Source: DATJLY01 sp963729295 (GTDB lineage: Bacteria > Pseudomonadota > Alphaproteobacteria > ATCC43930 > CGMCC-115725). Taken from it: a stretch of DNA of 64,000 bases. The position numbers and the translations under genes were made by a program. A model generated the notes under the pieces. That model did no database searches, was not told where the DNA came from, and was given only the letters and a program-made list of their open reading frames with translations. This document shows, piece by piece, positions 25,659-34,837 of this stretch; position 1 is the first letter of the stretch, and the number at the start of each line of letters is the position of its first letter. The stretch lies in NCBI GenBank assembly GCA_963729295.1, contig CAVSNJ010000026.1:1-64000 (forward strand). The letters run 5' to 3'.

Positions 25659-26933
25659 TTATTTTTTCGCGAGCAGCTTGTCGCAGTCGGTCAACTGGTC
25701 CTTCGACTCCTTGTAGGTCGCTTTCAGCGATTGGAAATCGGCCTCCGTGAAGGGCCAGAACTGGTCGACGTTGGGATATGACGCGATCGGCACGTTGCCG
25801 ATGCCGCCATCGACCTTCTGGGCCTCGCGGATATACATGGTCTGGATCACCATGCCGTATTTGTCGAGCTTGATCGGGCCCTTCGGCGAGTCGAAATGCA
25901 CCTCTTTCAGCACCGCGACGAATTTCAGATTGTCGGAGACGTCGCCTTTGAGCGCCGTGACGGCATCGGCGATCGCGTGCATGCCGACCCAGCCGTTAGG
26001 ACCCTCGTTCGATGGCGCGGACCCATTCATGCGCTTCTTGAACTCGGGCACGAACTTCTCGTTCTCGGCGTTCTTGACATAGGGCGAATAGAACAGACTC
26101 GAATACATGCCGAGGACGGCGTCGCCGAGCTGCGCCTGGTTCGGTTCGTAGACGATCGTGCCGTAGACGTCCATCACGGGCATCTTGCCCTTCAGACCGA
26201 ACTCGGAGAATTGCTTGCCGAGCCGCAAGCCGTCGGCGCCCGGCTCGAACATCTCGACGCCGTCCGCTGAGCGGTCGAGGTTCGTGAGATAAGGCCCGAA
26301 ATCGGCGGTGCCGACGGGCGGCCAGTTCTCCTGGACGATCTTGCCGCCGGCCTTGCAGAAAGCCTGCGCGAAGGAGAAATTCGTATCGACGCCGCCGGCA
26401 TAGTCGGAGCCGATCGTCACGACCTTGCGCCAGCCTTTCTTGTAGGCCCAGTCGGCGCCCGCGGCGGCGACGGTGCGGCCATTCTGCGAGGTGCGGACGA
26501 GATAGGGATTGACGAGCGGCCCCGGCATGGTGATCTCGTCGACGCCGGCGTCGCCGGACAGCAGGAGCGGCACCTTCGCCTCGCGCGAGTAGTCATTGAC
26601 GGCGAGCGCGTCGCCGGACGAGACGATGCCGGAAAGAATGGCGACGCCGTCGCGCTCGACTTCCTTCCGGGCCTTGGTCACGGCGACGTCGGGCTTGCCT
26701 TGCGTGTCCTCGACGACGAGCTCGAGATCGCGCCCGCCCGCTTTCTTGCCGATCTCGTCGAGATACATCTGAATGCCGGTCAGGGTCTGCTTGCCGTTCT
26801 CGGCGAAATTGCCGCTGAGCGGCAAGAGGACGCCGACCTTGATCGGATCGGCCGCGTGCGCCGGCAGGCCCAGCGCGGCCGCGCCCGCGAGCGCCACGGT
26901 TGCGCCGAACCGGGCCGTCTTCCTGGTCGTCAT
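25659..26933 (-). CDS. HAAT-family substrate-binding protein (paralogue A)
   Basis: Periplasmic binding protein, 424 aa from ATG 26933. Signal peptide MTTRKTARFGATVALAGAAALGLPAHA|AD, then IKVGVLLPLSGNFAENGKQTL. A tandem duplicate of the following gene, probably giving one importer two ligand specificities. The start is preceded by GGGAGGCAATGCC. It is the first gene of the importer operon and is divergent from the LLM gene at 27007 across a 73-base AT-richer spacer that must hold both promoters. Confidence 0.92.
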   Translation of the reverse strand: MTTRKTARFGATVALAGAAALGLPAHAADPIKVGVLLPLSGNFAENGKQTLTGIQMYLDEIGKKAGGRDLELVVEDTQGKPDVAVTKARKEVERDGVAILSGIVSSGDALAVNDYSREAKVPLLLSGDAGVDEITMPGPLVNPYLVRTSQNGRTVAAAGADWAYKKGWRKVVTIGSDYAGGVDTNFSFAQAFCKAGGKIVQENWPPVGTADFGPYLTNLDRSADGVEMFEPGADGLRLGKQFSEFGLKGKMPVMDVYGTIVYEPNQAQLGDAVLGMYSSLFYSPYVKNAENEKFVPEFKKRMNGSAPSNEGPNGWVGMHAIADAVTALKGDVSDNLKFVAVLKEVHFDSPKGPIKLDKYGMVIQTMYIREAQKVDGGIGNVPIASYPNVDQFWPFTEADFQSLKATYKESKDQLTDCDKLLAKK

Positions 26934-27006
26934 GGCATTGCCTCCCGTCCTTATTTGCTTGCAATGTAGCACACTCCGCCCGCCGGGCGAGCAAGAGGAG
27001 AAGACG

Positions 27007-28140
27007 ATGGCAGAGACATCGCGTCCGGAGCAGTTGCGCCAAGCGCTCAACCCGCTCTTCGGCCCCCGCAAGCTCAAGCTCGGCACGTTCTCGAGCAACC
27101 TCAGCCACGGCTGCGCCATCTCGAAGATCGAGGGCACGCTCAAGGCCGATTGGCCGAGCACGTCCGAGCTCGCGCGCATGGCCGACGCGATGGAATTCGA
27201 GGCGCTCGTGCCGGTGGGCCGCTGGAAGGGATTCGGCGGCACCACCAATTTCAACGGCGCGGGGTTCGAATCCTACACCTGGGCGGCCGGCATCGGCGCG
27301 ATGACGAAGAAGAGCGGCATTTTCGCCACCTCGCACGTGCCGACAGTCCATCCGGTGATGGCGGCCAAGCAGGCGACGACGATCGACCACATCACCAACG
27401 GCCGCTTCAGCCTCAACGTCGTCACCGGCTGGTTCCAGCCCGAGATCGAGATGTTCGGCGAGCCGCAGATGGATCACGACACGCGCTATGAGCGCGCGAT
27501 CGAATGGCTCGAGATCATCAAGCTGCTGTGGACGCGGGAAGAGGAGTTCGATTTCGACGGCCGCTTCTATCGCATCAAGGCGGGATGGCTCCAGCCGAAG
27601 CCGATCCAGAAGCCCTATCCCGTGGTGATGAACGCGGGCGGCTCGGACAAGGGGCGCGAATTCGTCGCGCGCTATTGCGACGTGGCGTTCACCGCGCTCG
27701 TCTCGCACGAACCCGATGCGATGGCGGCGCAAGTGGCGGCCTACAAGCGCGCGGCGTGGGAGGCGCGCCAGGTCGAGCTGCCGGTCTGGACCAACGCCTA
27801 TATCGTCCAGGGCGAAACGGAACAGGAAGCGCGCCGGTTCTTCAACCACTATGTGCACGAAGAGGGCGATTGGGAGGCGTGCGACAACCTGCTGCGCCAG
27901 CTTGGCATCAACAGCGAGACCTTTCCCGCCGCGGCGCTGCGCGAGCTGAAAGTGCATTTCATCGGCGGCTGGGCCGGCTACCAGATCGTCGGCACGAAGG
28001 AGCAGGTCGTGGAGGGGCTGCTGCGCCTGTCGAAAGCGGGGTTCGACGGCGTCATCCTGTCCTGGGCGCGCTATGTCGAGGGCATGCGCGAGTTCCAGCG
28101 CGCGACCTATCCGCTTCTCGTCCAGGCCGGATGGCGATAG
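27007..28140 (+). CDS. LLM-class flavin-dependent monooxygenase, RutA/SfnG-like
   Basis: FMNH2-dependent oxygenase of the luciferase superfamily (377 aa). The segment from LSHGCAIS to NVVTGWFQPEIEMFG, with WKGFGGTTNFNG and ATSHVPTVHPVMAAKQATTIDHI, follows the layout of RutA pyrimidine oxygenase and SfnG dimethylsulfone monooxygenase rather than F420 enzymes. The start follows GAGGAGAAG. It heads a plus-strand run with GMC and 2OG oxygenases, divergent from the second HAAT importer, which could supply a nitrogen- or sulfur-containing substrate. Confidence 0.88.
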   Translation: MAETSRPEQLRQALNPLFGPRKLKLGTFSSNLSHGCAISKIEGTLKADWPSTSELARMADAMEFEALVPVGRWKGFGGTTNFNGAGFESYTWAAGIGAMTKKSGIFATSHVPTVHPVMAAKQATTIDHITNGRFSLNVVTGWFQPEIEMFGEPQMDHDTRYERAIEWLEIIKLLWTREEEFDFDGRFYRIKAGWLQPKPIQKPYPVVMNAGGSDKGREFVARYCDVAFTALVSHEPDAMAAQVAAYKRAAWEARQVELPVWTNAYIVQGETEQEARRFFNHYVHEEGDWEACDNLLRQLGINSETFPAAALRELKVHFIGGWAGYQIVGTKEQVVEGLLRLSKAGFDGVILSWARYVEGMREFQRATYPLLVQAGWR

Positions 28141-28173
28141 GATTGTTTGCCCGAGGAAGGACCCGGCAACCGC

Positions 28174-29865
28174 ATGAACTACGACTACATCATCGTCGGC
28201 GGCGGCTCGGCCGGCAGCGTGCTCGCCAACCGGCTCTCGGCGCGCTCGGCCAACCAGGTGCTGCTGATCGAGGCCGGCCCCGACACGCCGCCCGAGCAGG
28301 TTCCGGCCGACATCCTGGAAATGTTTCCCAAGGCGGCGCTCAACCCCGCCTATAAATGGATGAAGCTCGTCGCCTACACGCAGTCGTTGCGGCGCAATTA
28401 TCCGCGCCCGCCGACGCCGGTGCTGTACGACCAGGGCCGGGTGATGGGCGGCGGATCGAGCATCAACTACCAGGCCGCCAATCGCGGCGCGCCCGAGGAT
28501 TACGACGAGTGGGAGGAGCTCGGCGCCGCCGGCTGGGCGTGGCGCGACGTGCTGCCCTATTTCAAGAAAATCGAGGACGACGACGATTACGGCGCAAGCG
28601 CGCTCCACGGCACCGGCGGGCCCGTGCCGGTGCAGCGCATGAAGCGCGGCGAATGGTGCGGCTATTCGAACGCGATGGCTGACGCGCTCGAGGGCAAGCG
28701 CCTCCCCTATCTCGACGATCAGAACGGCGCCTTCGTCGACGGCTATTTCGCGGCAACGCAGAACAACCGCGCGGGACACCGCGTCTCGGCGGCGATGGCC
28801 TATCTCACCGCAGACGTGCGGGCCCGCCCCAACCTGCGCATCCTGGCGCGCAGCCAGGTCGAGGCGCTCATCTTCGACGGGCGCCGGATCGCGGGCGTGC
28901 GCGTCGCCACACCCGGCGGCAGCGAGACTCATGCGGCGAAGGAAGTGATTCTGGCGGCGGGCGCGGTCCATTCGCCGGCCATGCTGATGCGCGGCGGGAT
29001 CGGCCCCGCGCCACAGCTCAAAGCGCTCGGCATCGACGTGAAGCACGATCTGCCCGGCGTCGGCGAGAATCTGCGCGATCATCCCGGCGTCGGCATCCTC
29101 GCCTACGTGACGAGCGGCGCGCGCGTCGACATGGCGAGCCGCCCGCTGCAAATCTCCTTCCGCTATTCCTCGAACCATGCCGATTGCCCGCCGAGCGACA
29201 TGTTCACCTCGGTGTTCTGCCGCACCGGCTGGCACGGCGTCGGGCGCCGCCTCGGCACGGCGATGACCTGGGTCAACAAGGCCTATTCCGCCGGCCGGAT
29301 CAGCCTGCAAAGCACCGATTGGCGCACGGAGCCGAAGGTCGAGCTCAACTATTTCGACGACCTGCGCGATCTGCGCCGGCTCATGGCGGGCTTGCGCTTC
29401 GTCGCCTCGCTCTTCGACACGGCGCCGGTGAAGCAGGTGACGCGCTCGCCCTTCGGCGCACGCCTGTCGCAGCGCGCGCGCCAAGCGAGCGCCGTCACTT
29501 TCAAGAACTATGTCACGATGGGCGCGGCCGGATTGCTGCTCGACGGCCCGGCGAAGCTGCGCGACAGCATCATCAACACCCAGATCAGCGAGGCGCCGCC
29601 ACTCAGTCTCATGCTGGGCGACGATGGCATGCTCGAGGACTACGTGCGCGCGACCGCGATGGGCATCAAGCACCTCTCCTGCACCTGCCGCATGGGCGAG
29701 GCCGACGATCCGAAGGCGGTGACGCTCACCGACGGCACGGTGAGGGGCGTAGCGGGGGTGCGCGTCGTCGATGCGTCGGTCATGCCCAACCTGCCGCGCT
29801 GCAACACCAATTTGACGACGCTCATGATCGCGGAAAAGATGTCGGACAAGATCCTCCAATCGTGA
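28174..29865 (+). CDS. GMC-family FAD-dependent alcohol oxidoreductase
   Basis: Choline-dehydrogenase-like flavoenzyme (563 aa) oxidising a primary alcohol. N-terminal FAD dinucleotide motif YDYIIVGGGSAGSVLANRLS and LLIEAGP; GMC signatures DQGRVMGGGSSINY and AAGAVHSPAMLMRGGIG; C-terminal HLSCTCRMG and VVDASVMPNLPRCNTN, where the Asn of the active-site pair lies. A TTG at 28147 is an alternative start. The stop overlaps the possible ATG of the next gene (TGATG). No signal peptide, so probably cytosolic. Confidence 0.92.
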   Translation: MNYDYIIVGGGSAGSVLANRLSARSANQVLLIEAGPDTPPEQVPADILEMFPKAALNPAYKWMKLVAYTQSLRRNYPRPPTPVLYDQGRVMGGGSSINYQAANRGAPEDYDEWEELGAAGWAWRDVLPYFKKIEDDDDYGASALHGTGGPVPVQRMKRGEWCGYSNAMADALEGKRLPYLDDQNGAFVDGYFAATQNNRAGHRVSAAMAYLTADVRARPNLRILARSQVEALIFDGRRIAGVRVATPGGSETHAAKEVILAAGAVHSPAMLMRGGIGPAPQLKALGIDVKHDLPGVGENLRDHPGVGILAYVTSGARVDMASRPLQISFRYSSNHADCPPSDMFTSVFCRTGWHGVGRRLGTAMTWVNKAYSAGRISLQSTDWRTEPKVELNYFDDLRDLRRLMAGLRFVASLFDTAPVKQVTRSPFGARLSQRARQASAVTFKNYVTMGAAGLLLDGPAKLRDSIINTQISEAPPLSLMLGDDGMLEDYVRATAMGIKHLSCTCRMGEADDPKAVTLTDGTVRGVAGVRVVDASVMPNLPRCNTNLTTLMIAEKMSDKILQS

Positions 29866-29876
29866 TGGAGACTCCC

Positions 29877-30986
29877 ATGGTGGAGACGATCAGGGACGAT
29901 GGCGTGGCGCTTCTCGCCGATTTCGACAACCGCGCGCGGCGCGCGGCGGTGCAGGCGCGGCGGCGCTCGACGCAAACGATCCCCGTCATCGATTTCGCCG
30001 CCTATACCGGGGGCGCGGATCTCGCGGCGCGCAAGGACGTGGCGAAGGCGCTGCGCGCGACCTGCGTCAACACCGGCTTCTTCTATCTCGTCAATCACGG
30101 GATCGCGCAAGCCGAGTTCGACGCGGCGCACCAATGGGGCCTCAAATTCTTCCAGTTGCCGCGCGCCGAGAAGATGAAGCTCGACAAGAGCACCAATCCC
30201 GCGCGCCAGGGCTGGATGCCGGTGGGCGGCATGAATCCCGACGCCAATCCCGACAAGGACGCCGACCAGAAGGAAACCTTCGTCCTGCCGCGCGACCATC
30301 TGCCGGGCGAGCCCCAAGGCGAGAACCCGGCCGTGGGCCGCGGCAACTGGCCCGATCCGGCGCTCCTGCCGGGCTTTCGCGAATTCGTCAGCGCGCACAT
30401 CATGCGGCGCGTCGCGGTCGGGCACCAGCTCTGCCGCGCGCTCGCTCTCAGCCTCGATCTCGCGGAAGATTATTTCGACGCCTCGCACCGCCATCCCAAC
30501 ACCTCGCTCACCTACAACTATTACCCGCCGCTCGACCCCGCGACGGTCGGGCGCACGCAGTGGGGCATCTCGCCGCACACCGATTACGGCAGCTTCACGC
30601 TGCTGTCGCAGGATGGGCTGGGCGGGCTCGAGATCCGCGATGCAGCGGACGAATGGATCGACGTGCCGCCGCTCGCGGGCGCCTTCGTCGTCAACCTCGG
30701 CGACCTCTTCGCGCGCTGGACCAACGGGCTCTATCGCTCGAGCCTCCATCGCGCCTCGAATTTCAGCACGAGCGCGGCCGCGCGCATTTCGCTGCCGCTC
30801 TTCTTCAACCCGCACACGAACGCGCGGATCGAATGTCTGCCGACGTGCCAGGGCCCGGGCAATCCGCCGAAATACGAGCCGGTCGAAGCCGGCCCCTATA
30901 TCCGCGCGCTGCTGGAGCAATCCTACCGTACCGGCCGGCCCGGCGTGGCGCAGCGCACGGTCGACGACCGCATGAAGACGCTTTAG
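29877..30986 (+). CDS. Fe(II)/2-oxoglutarate-dependent oxygenase, isopenicillin-N-synthase family
   Basis: Non-haem iron oxygenase (369 aa). The N-terminal DIOX_N-like region is IPVIDFAAY..GFFYLVNHGI. The iron triad is His234-x-Asp236 (SPHTDYGSF) and His291 (SLHRASN). The 2OG-binding Arg303-x-Ser305 (ARISLPLFF) is present, so 2-oxoglutarate is the probable co-substrate. Start choice: ATG 29877 has GGAG seven bases upstream; ATG 29865 overlaps the GMC stop and adds four residues. Likely translated with the GMC and LLM enzymes as an oxidative catabolic set. Confidence 0.9.
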   Translation: MVETIRDDGVALLADFDNRARRAAVQARRRSTQTIPVIDFAAYTGGADLAARKDVAKALRATCVNTGFFYLVNHGIAQAEFDAAHQWGLKFFQLPRAEKMKLDKSTNPARQGWMPVGGMNPDANPDKDADQKETFVLPRDHLPGEPQGENPAVGRGNWPDPALLPGFREFVSAHIMRRVAVGHQLCRALALSLDLAEDYFDASHRHPNTSLTYNYYPPLDPATVGRTQWGISPHTDYGSFTLLSQDGLGGLEIRDAADEWIDVPPLAGAFVVNLGDLFARWTNGLYRSSLHRASNFSTSAAARISLPLFFNPHTNARIECLPTCQGPGNPPKYEPVEAGPYIRALLEQSYRTGRPGVAQRTVDDRMKTL

Positions 30987-31009
30987 GCTAGGCGCGCGAG
31001 GGCGAAGCG

Positions 31010-32395
31010 ATGAGAGACCGCACGACCGGCGCCGACGGGGCGCGCTATCCCTCGCTCGCCTCGGCCTCTTACGCGCTCTTCTTCCTGCTGCTCTGCTATT
31101 TCATGTATTTCGTCGATCGCAACATCCTGACGCTCCTGGTGGCGCCGGTGCGGCGCGATCTTGCCATCAACGATACCGAGATCGGTATTTTGAACGGCTA
31201 TTCGTTCTCGGTGCTGAACGGGCTCATGGCCATTCCGTTCGCCTGGTACGCCGACCGCCGCAGCCGGCGCAACGTCTTGATGTTCGGCACCGCGCTCTGG
31301 GGCTGCAGCACCATCGCCTCGGGCTTCACCACCACCTTCACCGAGCTCCTGTTCACGCGCATGGGCCTCGGCATCGGCGAGGCGGCGCTCATGCCCGCGG
31401 CCTTCGCGCTCATCTCGGACTATTTCCCGAAGGCGCGGCGCGGCGCCGCGGTCGGCGTCTTCGGCATCGGCGGGTTCGGCGGCATCGGGCTGTCCTATCT
31501 CATCGGCGGCGCGATCCTGGCGACGTTTCGCGGCGTCGATACCGTGTCCGTGCCGGGGATCGGCGCGACCTCGCTCTGGCACGCGGCCTTCATGGTCGTG
31601 GGCCTCATCACCCTCATCCTCGCGCTCCTGATCGGCACGGTACGCGAGCCGCCGCGCCTCGCCCACGAGCGCGCAGCATCGGGCGAGGTGGCGTTCCTCG
31701 CGCATTTGCGGCGCATCTGGCCGGCGTTCGTTCTCGTCATCGGCGGCTATGTCTGTCTCGGTATTCTCGCGATCGGCTGGTTCGCGTGGCTGCCGACATA
31801 TTTCATCCGCGTCTTCAAGCTGCCGCCGGTCACGGCCGGCATTCACGTCGGCTGGGTCACGACGATCGCCGGCGTCACCGGCGCGGTCGCGGGCGGCTAT
31901 ATCGCCGACTGGATGATGCGGGCCGGCATGCGCGGCGGGAAACTCCCGACGCTCGTCATCATGTTCTGCGCCTGGATCGTGTGCGCGCTCGGCATCCTCT
32001 TCTCCGACGATCCGAACCTGTCGCTCGTTTTCGTGTTCCTCTTCACCTTCGCCGACGGCATCGGCTTCATGCAGTACGGCAACGTCATGCAGGAGATGTT
32101 CCCGCCGCATCTGCGCGCGCGTTCGATCGCCGCCTGGGCGGTGTGCAGCTCGATGTTCTCCTACGGCATCGGCCCGCTCGCGATCGGCCTGTCGACCGAT
32201 TACCTCTTTCACGGCCCCGACGGGCTGCGCGACGCGCTGGGCCTCGTGTCGTTGCCGGTGATCGCGGTCGGGCTCGCCTGCGCCTGGTTCGGGCGCAAGC
32301 CCTATGACCGCGCGCGCCACGCCGTCGATCCCGCCGCCAAGATCGATGCCGCCTGGCTCGCGCCCCCGCGCGGCGCGGCCGCAGCGAAGCCTTAG
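31010..32395 (+). CDS. Major facilitator superfamily transporter
   Basis: Inner-membrane secondary carrier (461 aa, twelve predicted helices). MFS signatures: WYADRRSRRNVL in the loop between helices 2 and 3, RMGLGIGEAALMPAAFALISDYFP (spinster/ACS-like region), and a central cytoplasmic loop near residue 220. It probably imports an organic anion used by the preceding oxygenases. The start follows GCGAGGGCGAAGCG. Its gene end almost touches that of the convergent binding-protein gene at 32397. Confidence 0.88.
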   Translation: MRDRTTGADGARYPSLASASYALFFLLLCYFMYFVDRNILTLLVAPVRRDLAINDTEIGILNGYSFSVLNGLMAIPFAWYADRRSRRNVLMFGTALWGCSTIASGFTTTFTELLFTRMGLGIGEAALMPAAFALISDYFPKARRGAAVGVFGIGGFGGIGLSYLIGGAILATFRGVDTVSVPGIGATSLWHAAFMVVGLITLILALLIGTVREPPRLAHERAASGEVAFLAHLRRIWPAFVLVIGGYVCLGILAIGWFAWLPTYFIRVFKLPPVTAGIHVGWVTTIAGVTGAVAGGYIADWMMRAGMRGGKLPTLVIMFCAWIVCALGILFSDDPNLSLVFVFLFTFADGIGFMQYGNVMQEMFPPHLRARSIAAWAVCSSMFSYGIGPLAIGLSTDYLFHGPDGLRDALGLVSLPVIAVGLACAWFGRKPYDRARHAVDPAAKIDAAWLAPPRGAAAAKP

Positions 32396-32396
32396 C

Positions 32397-33395
32397 TCAC
32401 TTCTCCGGCAGCGGGACGACGTAGCGCGCGTCGATGATGGCGCTCGCATCGACGGCGGGCTTCACCATGCCTTGCGACTTGAACCAATCGAGCTGGCGCC
32501 CGACGTCCGTCACGTCGAGCCGGGCGTCCGGATCGATGTACGGGATACCGAGCTTCACGTCATCGACGCTCAATCCCAACTCCTGCGCCAGCAGCGCCAG
32601 GATCGCCGGCGCTTCGGGCCCGTCGCGGCGCGCGCCGTCGGGGCCGGTGAAGGCGTCGTGGAAAACCCGCGCCGCTTTCTTGTAGGCGCGCAGGAAGCGC
32701 TCGACCGTGTCGCGCCGCTCCAGCATCTTGGTCGAGGCGAACGCCACGCCGAACTGGAACGGCGTCTCGTCGCCGACATAGCCGAGCAGCTTCACGTTCC
32801 CTTTCGCGATCGCGGCCGCAGTCGCGGAGGTGGGCGGCGCGGTCGCATCGACCTGCCCGCCGGTCAGCGCCGCCAATTCGTTCTGTGGATTTTGCAGCGG
32901 CACGATGCGCACGCCGCCGAGGTCGAAGCCGTATTTCGCCGCGGCCAGGACGAGCGCGTAATGCGTCGGCCCGCCGACCTGCGTCACGGCATAGGATTTG
33001 ACGTGCGCGAGATCGCGGAACGATTTGATGCCGCCGTCCCAGGCGCGGTTGCCCACCACCATGACGAGGCCCTGGAAGCCCGGCGATTCGTGGATGCCGC
33101 CGGCGATGATGCGCATCTGGCTCGCGAGATTGAAGAGCCCGCCCGAGGTTCCCGCGCCGCCGAAATCGAAGGCGCCCGAGGCGACGGCGACCGCGATCTC
33201 TTCGGCGCCCGCGACCATGGTGGTGAGCTTGCTCTCCAATCCCTCCGCGGCGAAATAGCCGTTGCCCTGCGCGAGCAGGATCGCCGGCGAGACGGTGTTC
33301 TTCGAAACGCCGATGGTGATCGCCTCGGCCGACGCGCCGGGCGCGGCGAGCGCGGCCAAGAGCGCGAGCGAAAGCGCCAGTCCCAATCTCGTCAT
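32397..33395 (-). CDS. NMT1/THI5-like ABC substrate-binding protein, orphan
   Basis: Periplasmic binding protein of the SsuA/TauA/THI5-like class (332 aa). Signal peptide MTRLGLALSLALLAALAAPGASA|EA, then ITIGVSKNTVSPAILLAQGNGYFAAEGLE. Such proteins bind sulfonates, nitrate, pyrimidine precursors and similar compounds. No cognate permease or ATPase gene is adjacent, so it must be served from another locus or act with an unlinked transporter. Confidence 0.85.
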   Translation of the reverse strand: MTRLGLALSLALLAALAAPGASAEAITIGVSKNTVSPAILLAQGNGYFAAEGLESKLTTMVAGAEEIAVAVASGAFDFGGAGTSGGLFNLASQMRIIAGGIHESPGFQGLVMVVGNRAWDGGIKSFRDLAHVKSYAVTQVGGPTHYALVLAAAKYGFDLGGVRIVPLQNPQNELAALTGGQVDATAPPTSATAAAIAKGNVKLLGYVGDETPFQFGVAFASTKMLERRDTVERFLRAYKKAARVFHDAFTGPDGARRDGPEAPAILALLAQELGLSVDDVKLGIPYIDPDARLDVTDVGRQLDWFKSQGMVKPAVDASAIIDARYVVPLPEK

Positions 33396-33515
33396 AGAAA
33401 TCCCCCGAGGCGCAACCGCCGGGCGCCCGCGCGAAGACTAGCACGATGGGCGCCGGGCACGATGCTTGAAACTCCGCTCCATCCGTGCGCCAATCCGGGC
33501 ACGCGGAGGAAAGAC

Positions 33516-34703
33516 ATGAAGGTCTTCGTTTTCGATCTCGTCGCCTATGCCGAGCATCTCGACCATCTGCGGGTCGATGGGCGCCTGCCCTACCCGATGG
33601 AGAAGAAATATTTTCGCCCCCAGGTCGCGGTGCAGACCTATGAGGAGCATCTCGACGCCTGGGTCGAGCTCGAACGGCTGGGCTTCGACGGCGTGGCGTT
33701 CAACGAGCATCACGTCACGCCCTATGGGTTGATGAACTCGCCCAATCTCATCGCGGCGTCGGCGGCGCAGCGCACGAAGCGGCTGAAGCTTTTGATGTAC
33801 GGCAACCTCCTGCCGATCCACGAGCCGCTCAGGCTCGCCGAGGAAATCGCCATGCTCGATTGCCTCTCGAACGGCCGCATCATCTGCGGCGTGGCGCGCG
33901 GCGTCGCGCGCGAATACCGCGTCTTCAACGTGGCCTTGGAGGAATCGCGCGCGCGCTTCGAGGAATGCTACGACGTCATGGTCGAGGCGTGGACCAAGGA
34001 GAGCTTCTCCTTCGCCGGGCGCTTTCATTCCTACAAGGACGTCGCGATCTGGCCGCGGCCCGTCCAGCAGCCGCACCCGCCCGTGTGGATGCCGGTGAGC
34101 CGCTCCAAGGAGTCGATCGAATGGGCCGCCGCGCGCGACATCCCGATCACACCCGGCATCGCCTCGGGCCCCGCGCGCGAGGACATCGTGCGCTACTACG
34201 CAAGCTGCCTTGCCGCGCGCGGCAAGCGCATCACGCCCAACCACGTCACCATCAGCCTCGATGCCTATGTCGCCGACAGCACGCAGCAGGCGATCGAGGA
34301 ATACGGGCCCTACGCGCTCTATTTCCACAACGTGCTCTACAATTTCGACCATGTGAAATTGAGCGAGACCGGGGCCTATCATTCCGACAGCGCGGCGCAA
34401 TATCTGCGGCCCGAGAACCGGGCGGCCGCCTTCGACGACAGCAACCGCGTGCGCGACATCACGATGGACGAGATCGTGAAGCAGGCCGAGAACGGCCCCT
34501 GGGGAACCCCGAAGCGCGTCGCCGACCGGATCATCGCCGAGGCCGAGCAGCTCGGCTCCGACACGCTCATCGTCAGCATGAATCGCGGCGCCGTGCCGCA
34601 GGACATGTTCTTGAAGCAGATCCGCCGCTTCGGCACCGAGGTGCTGCCGATCCTGCAGCGCCACAAAGTCACGCGCGTGCCGCTGGCTGAAGCTGTGGGA
34701 TAG
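33516..34703 (+). CDS. LLM-class flavin-dependent oxidoreductase
   Basis: Luciferase-like monooxygenase (395 aa). It shows VAFNEHHVTPYG (the AEHH-type loop), LLMYGNLLPIHEPLRLAEEIAMLD, NGRIICGVARGVAREY and WMPVSRSKES. The start follows GCGGAGGAAAG. It is divergent from the orphan binding-protein gene, suggesting linked regulation and a possible organosulfur or related substrate, by analogy with ssu-type loci. Its stop codon TAG is the left end of the 137-bp repeat copy 2. Confidence 0.87.
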   Translation: MKVFVFDLVAYAEHLDHLRVDGRLPYPMEKKYFRPQVAVQTYEEHLDAWVELERLGFDGVAFNEHHVTPYGLMNSPNLIAASAAQRTKRLKLLMYGNLLPIHEPLRLAEEIAMLDCLSNGRIICGVARGVAREYRVFNVALEESRARFEECYDVMVEAWTKESFSFAGRFHSYKDVAIWPRPVQQPHPPVWMPVSRSKESIEWAAARDIPITPGIASGPAREDIVRYYASCLAARGKRITPNHVTISLDAYVADSTQQAIEEYGPYALYFHNVLYNFDHVKLSETGAYHSDSAAQYLRPENRAAAFDDSNRVRDITMDEIVKQAENGPWGTPKRVADRIIAEAEQLGSDTLIVSMNRGAVPQDMFLKQIRRFGTEVLPILQRHKVTRVPLAEAVG

Positions 34704-34837
34704 ACCTCGCTTCACCGATGTAAGTTCGTCGTTCCCGCGCAAGCGGGAACCCAGGGTAAGCGACGTATGGCTGCCCTGGGCCCCCGCTTTCGCGGGGGCG
34801 ACGGAAAGATGTTTCAACCTGGATGGATCGCACCCTA
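34701..34837. repeat. 137-bp TAG-ended repeat, copy 2
   Basis: Same length as copy 1 at 4451-4587 and closely similar from TTCGTCGTTCC onward. Hairpins GTTCCCGC-GCAA-GCGGGAAC and GCCCCCGC-TTTC-GCGGGGGC are present. The right end on the minus strand is TAG-GGTGC-GATC-CATCC and supplies the stop codon of the YbhB-like gene. The left end begins at the TAG stop of the LLM gene but is degenerate after it. Both flanking convergent genes therefore terminate on the element's outermost three bases. Confidence 0.85.

Noticed and set aside
26593..29859. 1088-residue open frame on the minus strand, antisense to the LLM and GMC genes
   Set aside because: Arg/His/Ala-rich composition and no domain. The plus-strand genes there have clear motifs. 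Long antisense frames are expected at this GC content.
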